Under the pieces are notes generated by a model. It did no database searches. It was given only the letters and a program-made list of their open reading frames with translations, and was not told where the DNA came from. A DNA stretch of 64,000 nucleotides from Corinectria fuckeliana. Lineage: Eukaryota; Ascomycota; Sordariomycetes; Hypocreales; Nectriaceae. Below, piece after piece: positions 34,492 to 46,994 of the stretch (its first letter is position 1; each line of letters opens with the position of its first letter). Both the position numbers and the translations under genes were made by a program. The stretch spans positions 124,001-188,000 of the forward strand of contig WPDH01000017.1 of assembly GCA_019137255.1 (NCBI GenBank). Reading direction: 5' to 3'.

Positions 34492-37400
34492 GATGCCAAA
34501 GGTAGGTATTAAGCAATGTAATGGAATGGAATGGCTTGTGAAAGAAATAATGGGAAAAGGCCACCTCGGGTGGAGGGAAAAGAAGAGACGCTGGACGACG
34601 AGGTAAAGGAAACACAAAGAAAGCAATAGTCAAAGAAAAGAGACCTGGGTTGTTGCAATGAATAATCTCTACGGGGGAATACACATCAATGATATACAAG
34701 TTTCAGTATGCATCTCTTGCCGCTCGACATGAACCACAGTTCCAGGAATGACAAGCATGACTAGGGAAGACCAATGACAAGAGGCGAACTCGGTGACTGA
34801 GCGAAGCGCCCATGCATGATAGGCGCGCTGCCCTGGACAGATAGAGCTTCAGACGGGACGTGAAGATGATCGAGATTGGAGGTTTGGATAACCGAGAGGT
34901 TGCCGTCAGCGAGGGCTTTGGGATTGGCTCGCCGATCTCAAACGTTGGACGCGAGGGTGTTGGGCCCGGGCGCTTAGGGCTGGGGAAGCCCAATCATCGC
35001 TCGCCGAACCGTCCCCGGACACCAAATGCTACCCACGGCGTTGCAAAATGCCGGCGCGGCGCCTATGCAGGTCAGTGACGATGGTTAGCGGTGGAAATGG
35101 GAATGGATGAGCGAGGGCATGAATGCAAATGATGCGTGAGAGTTACAGAGGGTGGCACCGACCCCGTCATCTGCTCCGATGGAAATGGAATGCAGTTGCG
35201 GTGAGATGGATGGAGATCCAGAGAAAGTCGAAATCACATGACGGGAAGCCAGTACACGTGACAAGGCACATGACGAGGCATCCCATGTCTGACTGCCGGT
35301 GAGCACATCACGTGGAACTGATGGCGTCTTGGTGAGGTGACACTGCAGATGCGGACGGGCACGAGACGGTACGTACCTTGACGTAGGCCCCGATACTTTT
35401 CGGTCTCCGCCCTTCATCCCAGCCATGATGAATCAATTGTCGACACAGAACAGGGAGGGCTCGGGCTCAAAATGTGTCTGCCCAGCAAGTACCCGAGATG
35501 GGGCCTGCTGTGTTGCTTTTGCCATTCGATCCCGTGTGGACATGGGTGGCTTGCTGGAAATCAACGCCCAACTCCGGATGTGCAGAGGGAAACCAATCTG
35601 GAGCCTTGGCGTGGAAAAGGGACTCGTTGGGACATGGAGATGGCGGACAAGAGAGTTTGGCATGCGCCTACAGTAGCTTGAAGGTCGACGATGCGGACGA
35701 ATGCCCACCGCACGGATGATGGAGAGTAGCGTGTCTTGCTTGCTGCCCAAAGAGACGACAGAGCCGCCCTATCTTTAGGAAATGCCGGCCGAGTCAGCAT
35801 TGGGCGCAGAATAGCAGCGGACAATGAATGACATGGGGGAGGACATGACAGGGGAGGGATGAAGCGGCATTGGCAAGGCGTCGAGGAGAAAGATCGACAA
35901 GGACTCAAAAGACGGGTGGATGGTATCCCATGGGCACTGTCCATTCGGAGCAAGGCCAAGGTCATGGCCATGGTCTATGGACTGTACATTGGTATGCGAA
36001 ATCCCCACACCTGGCGGCACAACACAGCAGAAGCAGAGGGCCGCCAGAGCGTATCCGGAAGATGGCGACTGAGAGAAGGAATGGTCTATGCTGACCACTG
36101 AGGGCGCCGCTGGCAGCCCTTCGACCTCTGCGCGTCTGCCCTGGGGACCGTTACACTGCTAAGAGATCACCGCGGCGAGCCCCCCAAACCCCCCACAATG
36201 ACGGGGGCCTTTTGGGCGAGACCGACTGAGAACAGGGATGTCATGAGGTGTCGAAGCGTGTCAAGTGTTGTCAGCGGCTTGTGGACTTGCAGGCTAACTA
36301 GTTACCTCGTACCTGCGGCCACAACAAGCAGCACAAGTAGCCGAAGCAGCAGAGCGGTTCCTCGAAGCTTGGCAGGTCGACGGGGTGGGTATCCAATGCA
36401 GTCTTGTTGATGTCCTGCAGATGGCGGATCCTGTGCATATCACGGATATATGTAGTAGAGTTTGGTACCTACAGGTTGCCGAGCTGCTAACCAATCAACC
36501 TGACCTGTGGCTTGTGGGGACCTCTGGGTTTATTCGCTGCTGAGTCCCATGGCGCATTCACTCGAATCGCTTGCTTGCTTGCCCATGGCTTTATTGCAAG
36601 GTGCTCGCGCGGAGACGTGCTTTGTCAGGACAAGATAGTGAGAACTAATAGCCTTGTCCTCTCTGGGGAGTCCCGGACGACCCCGGCGGCCATGGCGAAT
36701 GGTCTAGACACAAGAGATGCTCCTCTCCATTTTGGCCCTGTTCAGGTGGGCCGCAGGTGGGTAACATGTTGCGATTGCGAGTGAGCTAGCCAGCCAGCGG
36801 AGAAGGCAGGCTTAAGCTCCACCCCCATCCCGTTCTCTCGGAGGGGGTGCACGAGCTAATCAGTTAGCACGAGGGTCGAGGACGAGGAGCGAAGTGTGAA
36901 GTGCCCGGGGCGAAGTGGCGGACGGGACCGAAGAGTCCTTGACAGGAAGACGGACAGACACCAGTGGCTTTCAATTCCCGACCAACAAGATCAACATCAA
37001 GCCAGGAGCTACCTTATTCCGGCGAAAGCGTCGCGGGCTGATGTCGAGCCGAACTGCCTGCTCGAGCTCCCCGGACGGACCAAGGGGACTTGCTTGATCA
37101 GGGCTTCATGGCTTCCGGGTGAGTCGGGGAGGATGAATGGTGCCCAACAGCAACAACACCCCTCGGCCCATGCAGTTTCGCGGGCTCGCTCTGCACCAGG
37201 AAATGATTACTACATAGTATGTATTCGGGGATAATTACGGGGGGAGGATTTGCGGACAGGCCAGCCATGTCTCAATGGCGGCGATGGTCAGGTCGAGGGA
37301 AGTCGCCGTGGATCCTGGCTCCCAAAAGGCGATTGAGACCAGGGCCTCGAACGACCCTTGTCCATGCGTTCAACTTCGCAAGAGACATGCTTTTCCTTTG

Positions 37401-38751
37401 CTGGGAGCCCTGGGATCCCCGAGGGCCCTGACTGTCGATCCGGCATACCTAGGAGGGGGGGGACCCATCTCCCGGGTTCCCGCGCAGGCATTCTGGTTGG
37501 CCATTTCGTCTTGAACATTCTCTCTCACCAGTTTCGAAGGGATGGATGGATACGAAGACGAGCCCTCGCTCTGGCTCTCTGGAAGAAAAGAAAAGAAAGG
37601 GGACTTGTTCTTCCAAAAACCGGTCGAGGCTCTCTCACTTGGTGAACCCCCCTCCCCTCCCTCCCTCTCGCAAGTGGGCCCGGCGCGTGAGCGGCTCAAG
37701 CGAGACACCAGAACACACAAGACAAACGGCGGGGGGGGGTTCCCAAGCCGGCGAATCTAGCGGCGGCGGCGGCGAGACGGATCAGCATGCCGTGGAGGCC
37801 GTGGGTGTTGCGGTTGCCCATCGGTGATACGATGGGTGAGCAGTTCGTTCCTAGACCCCTCCAGATGGTGACAGCACTTTGGACGGACGAGTCGAGGATG
37901 GAAGCCTCAACAGCGCAAGCCACCACCGGAGAGACACGCATCAACCACACACCCTCTCACTCTCTCTCCCTCGAGTCTAAGCCCAGAGCGGCTCAAAACT
38001 GAACCATGGCGATAACAAACCAAACCCCCCTCTCTCTGACCCCCCGGCTCTCTCTGACCCAAGCAGTCGGTTCTTGTCCTAGGTACGTAGATCGATAGGT
38101 CTGCCTGGCGCAGCGTCCAAAAGAGTGGCCGAGCGAGCCTCGAGCCTAGAAACCCATTACTTACTACTTACACGCGCCCACGGAAAGGCCTTTGGGCTTG
38201 CGGACGGGGCCCCATGCGGAAGAAAAAGAAAAGAAAAGGAAAGAAGCCAACGGAGTTCATGCTCGTTCTATTGTCGAGCAAAAAGCCCCCCGGCGCAGCC
38301 ACAATGGAAGTTCTCCATCTTCTCCATGTCTCTTCTCCCTTCCTCCACTTCCCTCCCTCCACCCCCCCTTGTCCGGTCCTAATCCTATCCTCCCTCAGCT
38401 CTTACCATAATCTACCTGCCAGTCTCTTTGTGGTGATTCCTCAAACCTTTTTCCTCTGAACCTTGCCGGTAGCTCCCGGGGGGAGGGGGGCCTCGTCACA
38501 TCACGCTCACACCCTCCTCTCCTCAGCCCTGATCCATTACTTTACAGATACATATCACGCTCGAGACCCTCGTCTTTTACCTTTGACCTTCAACCATCGT
38601 CCTCCGTCCTTCGTCACTCATCCTTTCACCCCCGAGACCTCCCCTCTCTCAACTCCCCTCTCCCGCCTCTCATCATCACCATCAAAGCTCAAGCTCGCAC
38701 CCAATGTTTCCAGCCTTGACCACTCCTCCCCCGCTATCGTCAGCAGCAGAC
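34492..38751. other. Gene-poor region of about 4.3 kb
   Basis: The region runs from the leader of the membrane-protein gene (with GGAAT repeats near 34519-34540) to the leader of the 2EXR gene (pyrimidine-rich, about 38.3-38.75 kb). Many short ORFs exist on both strands but all are rich in Arg, Ser, Pro or Gly, have no recognisable domain and lack supporting splice structure. I see no RNA gene or transposon. A lineage-specific gene or long non-coding RNA cannot be excluded. Confidence 0.5.
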
Positions 38752-39670
38752 ATGGCCGCATTCGTGAGTTTTTAGGCCTAGCTTCGCCGATCACCCGCAT
38801 CCCACTCCCACTCCCACTTTCTTCACTAGCTGACCGTTGCGCCCCTCCCCGGCCGATCAGCGACTCTTTTGCAAGCTGCCCACCGAGCTGCGTCTTAAGA
38901 TATGGAAATACAACATGCCCGAGACTCGCCTCGTCCCCATCCGATGCGGCTCCAGCTGGTCATCCTCATTATCCCTTAACGAGCCGACGTCGTCGCCGTT
39001 GTCGTCGCAGTCCGCTTCCGCTCCCGCCCCCTCCTCCGACTACGGCGTCGCCTCCGCCTCCGGGCCCGGCCCCGGCAACGGCCTCTCGCTCAACACCGGC
39101 TGCACCTCACCCGCCGTCATCCCCGCCAACCTCCACGTCTGCGCCGAGTCCCGCGCCGAAGCCCTGAAGCACTACCAGCTCAAATTCGGCTTCGCCCGCG
39201 GGCCCGGCCAGGTCTTCTTCAGCCCGGCCCGCGACGTGCTCTACTTCGGCCCCCGCGACGGCTACATGGCCGCCGACTCGCAGTTCCACACCTGCATGTC
39301 TATGTGCGACCCCGACCAGCTCGCCGCCGTCCGCCGCGTCGCCATCAACGACGCCCTCTTCTGGGTCGACACCACCTACCGCTCCATGACCGCCTCCGGC
39401 CTGACCGTCGATCTGCTGCGCCGCCTGCAGGCCCGCATCCCCGGCCTGGAGGAGATCATCTTCGTGCCCCGTGACGAGGAGTCCGCCGAGGCCTCCGGCC
39501 GGAACCCCTACGTCGAGCCCGCCATGGTCTACGTCCGCCTGGCCCGCCAGATCCAGACCGCCGTCGCCACCCTGTGCGAGTTGACGCCGAGCTGGCACCC
39601 TCCGCGATGGAGCATCCTGCCCTTGAGCGCCTTTCCCAAGTCCTGGGCCGCCATCACTCCCACCGCTTAA
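38752..39670 (+). CDS. 2EXR-domain (F-box-like) protein
   Basis: Exons are 38752..38763 (MAAF) and 38861..39670, encoding 273 residues. The intron starts GTGAGT right after codon 4 and ends CGATCAG. The joined N-terminus reads MAAFRLFCKLPTELRLKIWK, which is the 2EXR signature (a short F-box-like LPxELRxxIW motif at residues 10-19) common in filamentous ascomycetes. A Ser/Pro/Gly-rich insert follows. Next come VCAESRAEALKHYQLKFG, which is also conserved in the family, and a second ordered block with the FSPARDVLYFGPRD segment. By family knowledge, these proteins are numerous in Pezizomycotina and have no proven biochemical role. Similarity to F-boxes hints at ubiquitin-ligase adaptors, but that is not demonstrated. 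Without the intron the frame has no ATG before the motif. Confidence 0.88.
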
Positions 39671-40499
39671 CGCGAGCACACGTACAGGCGACCGACGCAG
39701 AATGAAGAACGAGAATGAGACTCACTGGCACGACGACGATGCCTGCACGAGTCCGTTTCGGACCGACACAGTCACTCGCAGCTGGCTCAAAGGCTTCGTG
39801 CAACCTTCAACATCACATTGGCATTCAGATGATGAAGCCGGATCGCCTCACCCATTCAGCCGGCAGAAAGGTCCACAGCCAGCAGACAGTCCTGTCTGCT
39901 GGCTACTAATCAGCCCCCTCGAAATACATCCGGAGGAGCAACAACAGTGCCATCCACTCCACCTAAAGAAGCGCCGATTCCGAACCCGGCGCCCTGGGTT
40001 TTGCAGGACGGGACACCTGGACGTCATCCGCCAAATTCTGGTTGGCGACAGAGCCATTTTCCCACTGATGCTGGAGTTTGTGCCATGGCGAGCCTTCATT
40101 TGCAGAGCTCGTAACGCGAAAACAAGAGACCAGCGGTGTACATTGAATTACTGGATGGGCGCTATGAAAAAGGAATGGGGAAAATGAGCCATTCAGATTG
40201 CTCCCTGTATAAATTGCATCTTGTTGCATCCTGTACAATGTGTGAATACTACAAAAAGGCCACCTACGCCAATACATAATGCGTGTACAACGGATATATC
40301 CGTCTTGTTCGTTAATTCGTACATATGCTTTCCAACCACAATCTCCATGATCTTCGCTCCTCGTATGTGTGCTCTGCTGCCCCGGTACAGTGAGGACCAG
40401 GGTTGGTGCTCCATCTCATCGCTGCATATCAAATCTAGCTGCGGGACGGGACGCCTCGCATCACGCATTGTTACCCCAACCCGGCCGGTATTCATCCCT
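39671..40499. other. Convergent 3' regions of the 2EXR and hydrolase genes
   Basis: The interval lies between two stop codons of converging genes and should hold both 3' UTRs. A plus-strand frame of about 160 codons (39702-40187) crosses it but has no domain and no biased composition. I do not support it as a gene. Confidence 0.5.
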
Positions 40500-42998
40500 C
40501 TACTGCCCCTTCGCCCCGTCGAGGTCGTTTCCTAGGCCGATGCCCTTGCGACGACCCCTGAGCAAGGCTTCAAGGGCGCGTCCCATGGCCGGCATGTCGC
40601 CGAGCATGGTGATGTGGCCACGCTCAGTACACACCCGACCGCCGCGGACGAGAGAGTAGCCGTCTGGGAGCATGGCTTCCTTGGCCAGGACGACGCCGTC
40701 ACCCGGGCGGAAGAGAAGGTCATCGTAGGCGTCGGCGCAGGGTATTCCGTCCCGACTGGTGACCTGAGCGGCGTAAACGGTGGGAATGCTCTTTCCATAG
40801 ATGACAGCGAGGGGTGGATAGACGTTGGCGTCCTGATGGGCAGGCGAATGGGCAAGCTCGGAGCGGAACTTGCGAATCATGGCGAGCGTCTTAGTCAGGT
40901 ACTTGAGGTAACGTTCTCGCTCCGGGTCTGAGGGCGCAGGCTCGTCCTCGTGGGTGACGCTCCGGTGGGCCCCATTCTGTTGCATAGTGAGGGGGTTGCG
41001 GGTGGCAGTAGTGGGCGATGGGGGAGGCTGCTTGTCCGCCTTGCTGTCCGCCCGAGCCCTCAACGATTTGGGAATTCGGGACGAAAAAGAGGAGGACGAT
41101 TGGCGGTTGTAGGCCGGGAGAGTCGGCGCCATACAGGGGCTCAGATGGTACTTGATCCACTCCTGGGGGTTGTAGAAGTCGATGGGATACTGCTCGCCAG
41201 TGTTCTTGTCGACGAAGCAATATCCGTCTTCCGGGAGGAACACAAACGAGGTGCGTATGGAAAAGTTGACTTGGGCGGTGAGAAGCTTTTCGTTGAAGAG
41301 AACGACATCGCCGTGGCGCAAGGGGTTGAGGATATTCACGCAGCGCTGCGGAACACCGGCGTATAGGACAGAAGAGAAGAGATCCGGTCGCTGGTTGACG
41401 GCGTGACGCGTGATGAGACCGCCTAGGCTGTGGGCAATGACAAGGGCGCCGCGAGACTGAGCTGGTGTGCCGGGTTGGTTCGAGGGCAGTTTCTGAAGAA
41501 AGTCCTGGAGCCTTCGAGACAGCAAGGGAGGACTGAGCCGCCAGTCATAGCCGTAGTCCCAGACACGCAACTTGCCTGCTCGGGCATTATCGCACGACTG
41601 TAGTTTCTTGATAAACTTGCGCGCGATGTCGATGGGACCAATGTGCGTCAACATTCCCGACGGGACAATGGTCTCCTCCATCCTCTCTTCGTCCTCATCT
41701 TCCAGGCCAACTTCGAGGTTGGCTTTGCGCATATTGAGGCCGAGTTTGACCGGAGCCCAGAGCTGCTGATGAGGGGCTTCTGCTGATCTCAAGACCGAAC
41801 CTCTGTACCCACCCAGAACTACTATATCGCCAGTCAAGTCCTCCAGCACGCGGTCGAGAGCCGTCGATGGGTCCTTGGAAGCTGTGCGAGTATCTCGAGG
41901 CAAGGTTGACTGGCCTAGGGCATCGGACGAAAGGTTAGTATGGAGAGACAGCGACGACTGCCTGGCTTGTTGGTAGAGTTTGGGTAGGTTGGGCATTTTG
42001 AAGTTTGGCACATCTGGAAGGCTATCCTTGATGGCCATGAATCGGGTGTTGACCATTTCACGCACGTCATGAAACTGGTCATCGTCGCCGAGAGAGGAGG
42101 CGCGCGAGAGGCTGTGATAGAGCATGCTGTCATCGGAGGTCACTCGGCGGAGTATTTTGGGGCGCGCAGCAGACACAGACACAGACGCGGAAGCCGATAT
42201 TGATAGTGGACTAACAGGCTTGACTCGTGTGGGATAAGTCCGAGTCCTCGACTGCGGGGTGTGTGACGGACCCGGATCCGAATCGTTCCTCGAAGCCTGG
42301 AGTCGTGAAGGCGACGAAGATTGGTGGGATGAAGATTGGTTGAGCTTGCTGGGAAAGCTTGTACTGGACTTGTCGGCAAAGCCTGAAAAGAAGGAGGAAC
42401 TGGGCAGGGAGGGGAGGAGGTGTGTTGGTGAAGTAAGAGACGGAAACGCCTTTGATAATCGTCTCAATGCCTCCTGACCCGCGGACCTTGATCGATTCCG
42501 GGTCGGGCCAAAAGCTGACTCTAGAACTCCCTTGGAAGGGCGAGATGTCGTAGTTTTGGTAGAAATGGGGCCTGGACGTTGAGCTTTCCATGGCGAAGGA
42601 AAAGGATCTCGGATTGGTTGATTGTCCGGCAACTGCCCTAGGCTTGGCTTCTGGGCGATATCTGGCGTCCTCTCTGGCGATGAGGTTGGTTCGGGGCTCG
42701 ACCCGCGGTCACCATCACCATCACCATCGCCATCGCCTTCTGAGGGAACGTTTAGGATGCCACCTGGGTGTTTGTCCAAGGCTGCTACCTTTTCAATTGC
42801 TGGAGTATTTTGAGAGGTTAAATGTCTAGCCTCGGCACTGAGGGCTAGTTGCAGGAGGGCTTCGGCGTCGTCTTGATTGTGAATAATCGAGTCGCCATCT
42901 TCTTGTATGTCCAGCTGGTCAAACTCGTTTGCAACTGGGGCTCGGGAGTCTCGGATGGGCTCGACCGGAGCGTTGGCCATCATGACCTCGTCAGGCAT
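40500..42998 (-). CDS. LCAT-like alpha/beta hydrolase with long disordered N-terminus
   Basis: One exon encodes 832 residues if the ATG at 42998 (MPDEVMMANAPVEP) is used. An in-frame extension to 43067 would need a TTG start. Residues 1 to about 380 are Ser/Pro-rich and low-complexity, including a GDGDGDGD run. The alpha/beta hydrolase part starts around VVLGGYRGSVLRSAEAPHQQ. It continues with KLRVWDYGYDWRLSPPLLSR and the nucleophile elbow VIAHSLGGLI (Ser at about residue 524), followed by AVNQRPDLFSSVLYAGVPQR. A likely catalytic His lies near the end in ERGHITMLGD. The layout resembles lecithin:cholesterol acyltransferase-like lipases and phospholipases. No signal peptide is visible, so the enzyme is probably intracellular. 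The substrate is unknown. The gene shares an upstream region with the acid phosphatase gene. Confidence 0.85.
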   Translation of the reverse strand: MPDEVMMANAPVEPIRDSRAPVANEFDQLDIQEDGDSIIHNQDDAEALLQLALSAEARHLTSQNTPAIEKVAALDKHPGGILNVPSEGDGDGDGDGDRGSSPEPTSSPERTPDIAQKPSLGQLPDNQPIRDPFPSPWKAQRPGPISTKTTTSRPSKGVLESAFGPTRNRSRSAGQEALRRLSKAFPSLTSPTHLLPSLPSSSFFSGFADKSSTSFPSKLNQSSSHQSSSPSRLQASRNDSDPGPSHTPQSRTRTYPTRVKPVSPLSISASASVSVSAARPKILRRVTSDDSMLYHSLSRASSLGDDDQFHDVREMVNTRFMAIKDSLPDVPNFKMPNLPKLYQQARQSSLSLHTNLSSDALGQSTLPRDTRTASKDPSTALDRVLEDLTGDIVVLGGYRGSVLRSAEAPHQQLWAPVKLGLNMRKANLEVGLEDEDEERMEETIVPSGMLTHIGPIDIARKFIKKLQSCDNARAGKLRVWDYGYDWRLSPPLLSRRLQDFLQKLPSNQPGTPAQSRGALVIAHSLGGLITRHAVNQRPDLFSSVLYAGVPQRCVNILNPLRHGDVVLFNEKLLTAQVNFSIRTSFVFLPEDGYCFVDKNTGEQYPIDFYNPQEWIKYHLSPCMAPTLPAYNRQSSSSFSSRIPKSLRARADSKADKQPPPSPTTATRNPLTMQQNGAHRSVTHEDEPAPSDPERERYLKYLTKTLAMIRKFRSELAHSPAHQDANVYPPLAVIYGKSIPTVYAAQVTSRDGIPCADAYDDLLFRPGDGVVLAKEAMLPDGYSLVRGGRVCTERGHITMLGDMPAMGRALEALLRGRRKGIGLGNDLDGAKGQ

Positions 42999-44542
42999 AT
43001 CGAGACCAAGGTGCGAATAGTGTGAGCGAGTGAGGTCGAAGAAGTAGTAGTTGTTGTGGCAGTTCAAGTATGAATCGACGAGTAGTAAGGCTCGTTAACA
43101 GCCGCGTAGGGAAGGACCAGGAAGGCAAGCGAGGGTATCACTATGCCTCGGCTCACAGCAAGAAGGGATAAAGAAACGAGATAAGAATGTAAAGTCGACG
43201 AGGGAGGACCCTTGGGCCAGGAAATAGTGGATCTCTCGAAATATACCCCGAATTGTTCGTCGAGTCCGAAGGAAGCGAGGGGATAGCGCTGCGCCCCTTC
43301 CGGGCCATCCGCCTATAGATGGACCTAAGGCAAACTCCCTAGCCTAAGCGCTGCTTGTCATAACAGTCTGTCCGTGGGGTGCTTCTCGACCGTATCAACT
43401 CTCGGCCGGACTTGATACGGCAAGGAGGGGGGGAGAGGAGAGGGGCCGTTTGCAAAAATAACAAAAAATTCTGGAGAGTCGTGGGATTATTTGCTCCGTC
43501 GTTCGGGCTGAGACGAGTGGCCGATATGCGTCCCTGTCGAGCCTCGATGAGGTCATTGGGTAAGCCGACGGGGCCAACGGGGCCGACGGGGCCCAAAGCA
43601 CGGGGACTTCGGTGCCAATGACCGCCGATGAGGCGTCCTGGCGTTCTGGGGAACCCGGAGCTTGCCTACCAGAAGGAAGGGCGGGCGGTGATGTTGCGGT
43701 GGAGTTTTATCCCAAGCTAATGATTTCATCTTGAGCAGGTTGGCAGGGCACTGCTGACGACATTGATGTGCGAAAAGTACGGATGTGGGCAGTGAAGGTA
43801 CTGTCCTTTCCATCCTATGGGAAGTTGTCTAAGGCAGGTGCGGAGCAGCGGCATGGTGTCCTTTTTCCACGAAGCTGGGTCGCGCGTCCCGTCTCGTGGA
43901 AGGAACTTGGGAAACCTCGAATCGAATCGAGGGGCAAGAGAGGCATGTGATTATGGATCCGTAACCCCCTCCTGCCCCGCTAGAAGGAAGGCCGTGGTTA
44001 CGGTACCGAGTGAAATTGTCCGAGACTGAGGTGAGGATGAGCTCATAACACGACATTCGAGAAAGAGCCTCACGCAGTCCTCCACTAGGTCTACCTAATA
44101 ACATTGGCCCCTGTTGTGCATGTCGCCAGCGAAAAGCAGAAAGCAGAAAGCTGCGAAACCAATACTTCGTAGTAGTTGCACCTTTCACGGCACACTCATG
44201 CACACTCATGCACAATACTCTTTATTTATGTAAGCCTGGTATTTCTGAATGTCCGCACATCACACAGTGCCTCCACACGGCTCCGGGTTCCGGGCCCGAC
44301 TCGGGTGGGTCCAGTCTGACCGCCCGTCCGCCGTCATCGGCCCCATTCATCATTGATTCACTCTCGTTCGGTCCCTAGACATCACCGCCCTGACCGACGC
44401 GTGCCCAACTCATGCCATTTGGCGATCCTTTCAACACCTCCTCTCGCTCCATAAATCACCTCTCTTTGTTCCCTCCCACCTCACTGGACCTCCCACCGTA
44501 GCCCAGCTCATCAATCGCCCATCGAACACGTCGCCGCCCGCC
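42999..44542. other. Divergent promoter region: hydrolase and acid phosphatase genes
   Basis: This 1.5-kb interval separates two divergent start codons. It has a G-rich stretch with GGGGCCGACGGGG-type repeats near 43570-43590 and a doubled CACACTCATG near 44190-44212. No coding or RNA gene is supported. Confidence 0.55.
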
Positions 44543-46140
44543 ATGTCAACCCTTGAACCTCGGCCGCCGTACACTGACGCCGAGCTTGCTGGCCTCTACC
44601 CGCCCCAATTGCGTCTCCAGCAGGTCCAAATCCTCCTCCGCCACGGCGAGCGCACCCCGATCACCGCCCGTTTCCGCAACGCCGGCCTCCCCCCCTTCTG
44701 GCCGTACTGCTCCCACGCCCGCCGCCTCACCAGCGCCCTCCTCAGCCCCGCAGACGCCGGCACCGGCACCCCCAAGACCTTCACGACGCTCGAGTGGCAG
44801 CGCCGCCTCGAGACCTTCGGCGCCGACGACGCCGCCGTCATCGCCGCAGGCCCCGGCGGCGAGCTTGATGCCGTATGCCAATCCGGCATGTTGACCGACC
44901 GAGGCCGCGAGACAACAACCTTCCTCGGCCGCCGCCTGCGCAATCTCTACGTCGACCAGCTCGGCTTCCTACCGCCGACCCTCGCCGACGGCGCCCCCAT
45001 CTACCTCCGGGCCACTCCCGTGCCCCGCGCCCTCGAGTCTCTCCAGCAGGCCCTCTACGGGCTCTACCCGCCAGCCTCTCGCGCTCCGGATCTGCCGCCC
45101 CCGACCATCCTCCTCCGCTCTCCCAACGACGAGACCCTCTTTCCCAACGATGGCAACTGCCGGCGGTTCGCCGCCCTCGCGCGTGCCTTCGCCCAGCGTG
45201 CTGCCGACCGGTGGAACGATTCCGACGACATGGCTTTCCTAACCAAGCGTCTTGGCCACTGGATGCCTGAAGACAGCCCACGCGTGGCCGTTGATGCCCA
45301 CCCGCGTCTTAGCGGCCTCATGGACACTATCAATGCGTCTGCCGCACACGGCCCGGCTACGCGACTCCCCAAGGAGTTCTACGACCCAGAGGTCAGGCGT
45401 ATAATTGAGAAGATTGGCGTCGAGGAGTGGTACGCCGGCTACAATGAGAGCCGGGAGTATCGGACCCTTGGCATTGGTGGCCTGCTAGGCGATGTCGTCT
45501 CCCGCATGGTTGGCAGCGCCGAGCACTCCTCTAGTAGTGAAGTTACCACGCCACCAATCCGCTTCGGCATGAGCGGTTGCCACGACACCACCCTCGCCGG
45601 CGTGCTCACCAGCCTGGGCGCCTACAACACCGATCGATGGCCCCCGTTCACCAGCCATATTGCCCTCGAGCTGTTCCGCCGCGCCGAAGAACCCGCCTCC
45701 GCACCTACTGCTTCCGTTCCCGCCCCCAACCCCAGTGGGCTCTCGTCACTCTTCAGCTGGGTGACTGGTTCCGGCTCCAAGACTAGCCCGGGATCCCCTC
45801 CCCGAGGTATTGACCGCAAGGTGACCCCGGAACTGACCGAGGCCGAGAAGGCTCACCTACAGGGCTACTACGTCCGTCTGCGGTACAACGATCAACCCGT
45901 CACCATCCCCGGTTGCAAGCCTGCCGGAAAGCATCTCGAGGGCGACGAGTCCTTTTGCACCTTGGTCAGCTTGCCCTAACCCCACGGGAACACATCTGCT
46001 TTTACTGACATTCCTGTTCTTTCCAGGAGGCATTCAAGGCCATCGTCGACAAGTTCACGCCCCAAAACTGGAAGCAGCAGTGCCGTACCAACATCAAGGG
46101 CCCAGCGTTCCCATCCAAACCCGAGCCAGCGGGATACTAA
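44543..46140 (+). CDS. Histidine acid phosphatase family protein
   Basis: Exons are 44543..45964 and 46027..46140, giving 511 residues. The N-terminus MSTLEPRPPYTDAELAGLYP has no signal peptide. The catalytic RHGERTP motif is at residues 33-39 and the paired HD motif (SGCHDTTLAGVL) at about residues 347-348, so both halves of the active site are present. The intracellular location and the order of motifs fit the lysophosphatidic-acid-phosphatase/acid phosphatase type 6 branch of the family rather than secreted phytases, but the substrate cannot be fixed from sequence. The second exon begins with EAFKAIVDKFTPQNWKQQCR, which completes the fold. If the intron (GTCAGC..TTCCAG) were retained, the frame would end after VSLP. 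Its donor is unusual, so a minor retained form is possible. Confidence 0.9.
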
Positions 46141-46994
46141 CCACGTCGAAGTAAAGTTCTAGCAGGTTTTCGGTGAGGAACTGCAATTTGCTTTCTGTTG
46201 GAGTTTGGGGAGTTGGTAAAACAAAACTAGCCGCCGGGAAGGACTTCGATTGTCCACATCAAGTATATACTTATACTTATCTGCGTGACCTGAAAATATG
46301 AAGTAGTAGTTGCGAATTCTGGCAGGGCCTTATATCAAATAGGTAGCTGTAACTCAGGCCTGACTTCTCAATGTTCTTGCCACCTAGTAAACAGCAAGTG
46401 GTGGTAGTGAATTCACAAGTTGGGACCAATAGCGACGCTAATCCCGACCGACTAGTCACCTTCGACACAACGACATCAACGCAGGAAGCCAATGAGAAGC
46501 TGACCATATACTGATCTTCATTCGAGACTATAATACCGAACCTAACCATACTCCGCAATAGACATACATGCAGATGATACAACCCCTGCTATCCACCGCT
46601 GTTGCCCTTGATCATCCACCCACTCCTACACATTTCAGACGTGAGGTTCCCCTGCTTCTCAGGGAGTATTGACCACAAATTCCACTATCCTTCGTCTCTC
46701 ATCCCCAGCCTGGCTACTCTTAGCCATGACCACCGAGGCCTGGGACTAGGAAACGGGAAACTAGAAAATAACAAACTTCTCGCGCTGGGCAGAATACCCG
46801 GGGAAAGACAGATCCAACATCATACACCGAATGGGGTAATTATCAAGAAAAGAGGTGGAAACAAAGAAATAAGGAGTGTAAACCCAACATGAAAGGACAA
46901 GGCACAAGACCCGTTCGGCAATTACAACAATTAGGCAATTTTTCCCGTTTCTTCCCGTCCGCGCAGAGAGTGAATTTGTGAAATGCAGGAGTCG
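46141..46994. other. Convergent 3' regions of acid phosphatase and Nrd1-like genes
   Basis: The 0.85-kb interval lies between two stop codons of converging genes. It is AT-richer than its surroundings and holds no supported gene or repeat. Confidence 0.55.

Noticed and set aside
39107..39679. 190-codon Gly/Val/Asp-rich ORF opposite the 2EXR gene
   Set aside because: It is the antisense shadow of GC-rich coding sequence with third-position bias.
42690..42760. CACCATCACCATCACCAT tract read as a microsatellite or His-tag-like artefact
   Set aside because: It is in frame with the hydrolase gene on the opposite strand as a Gly-Asp run and needs no other explanation.
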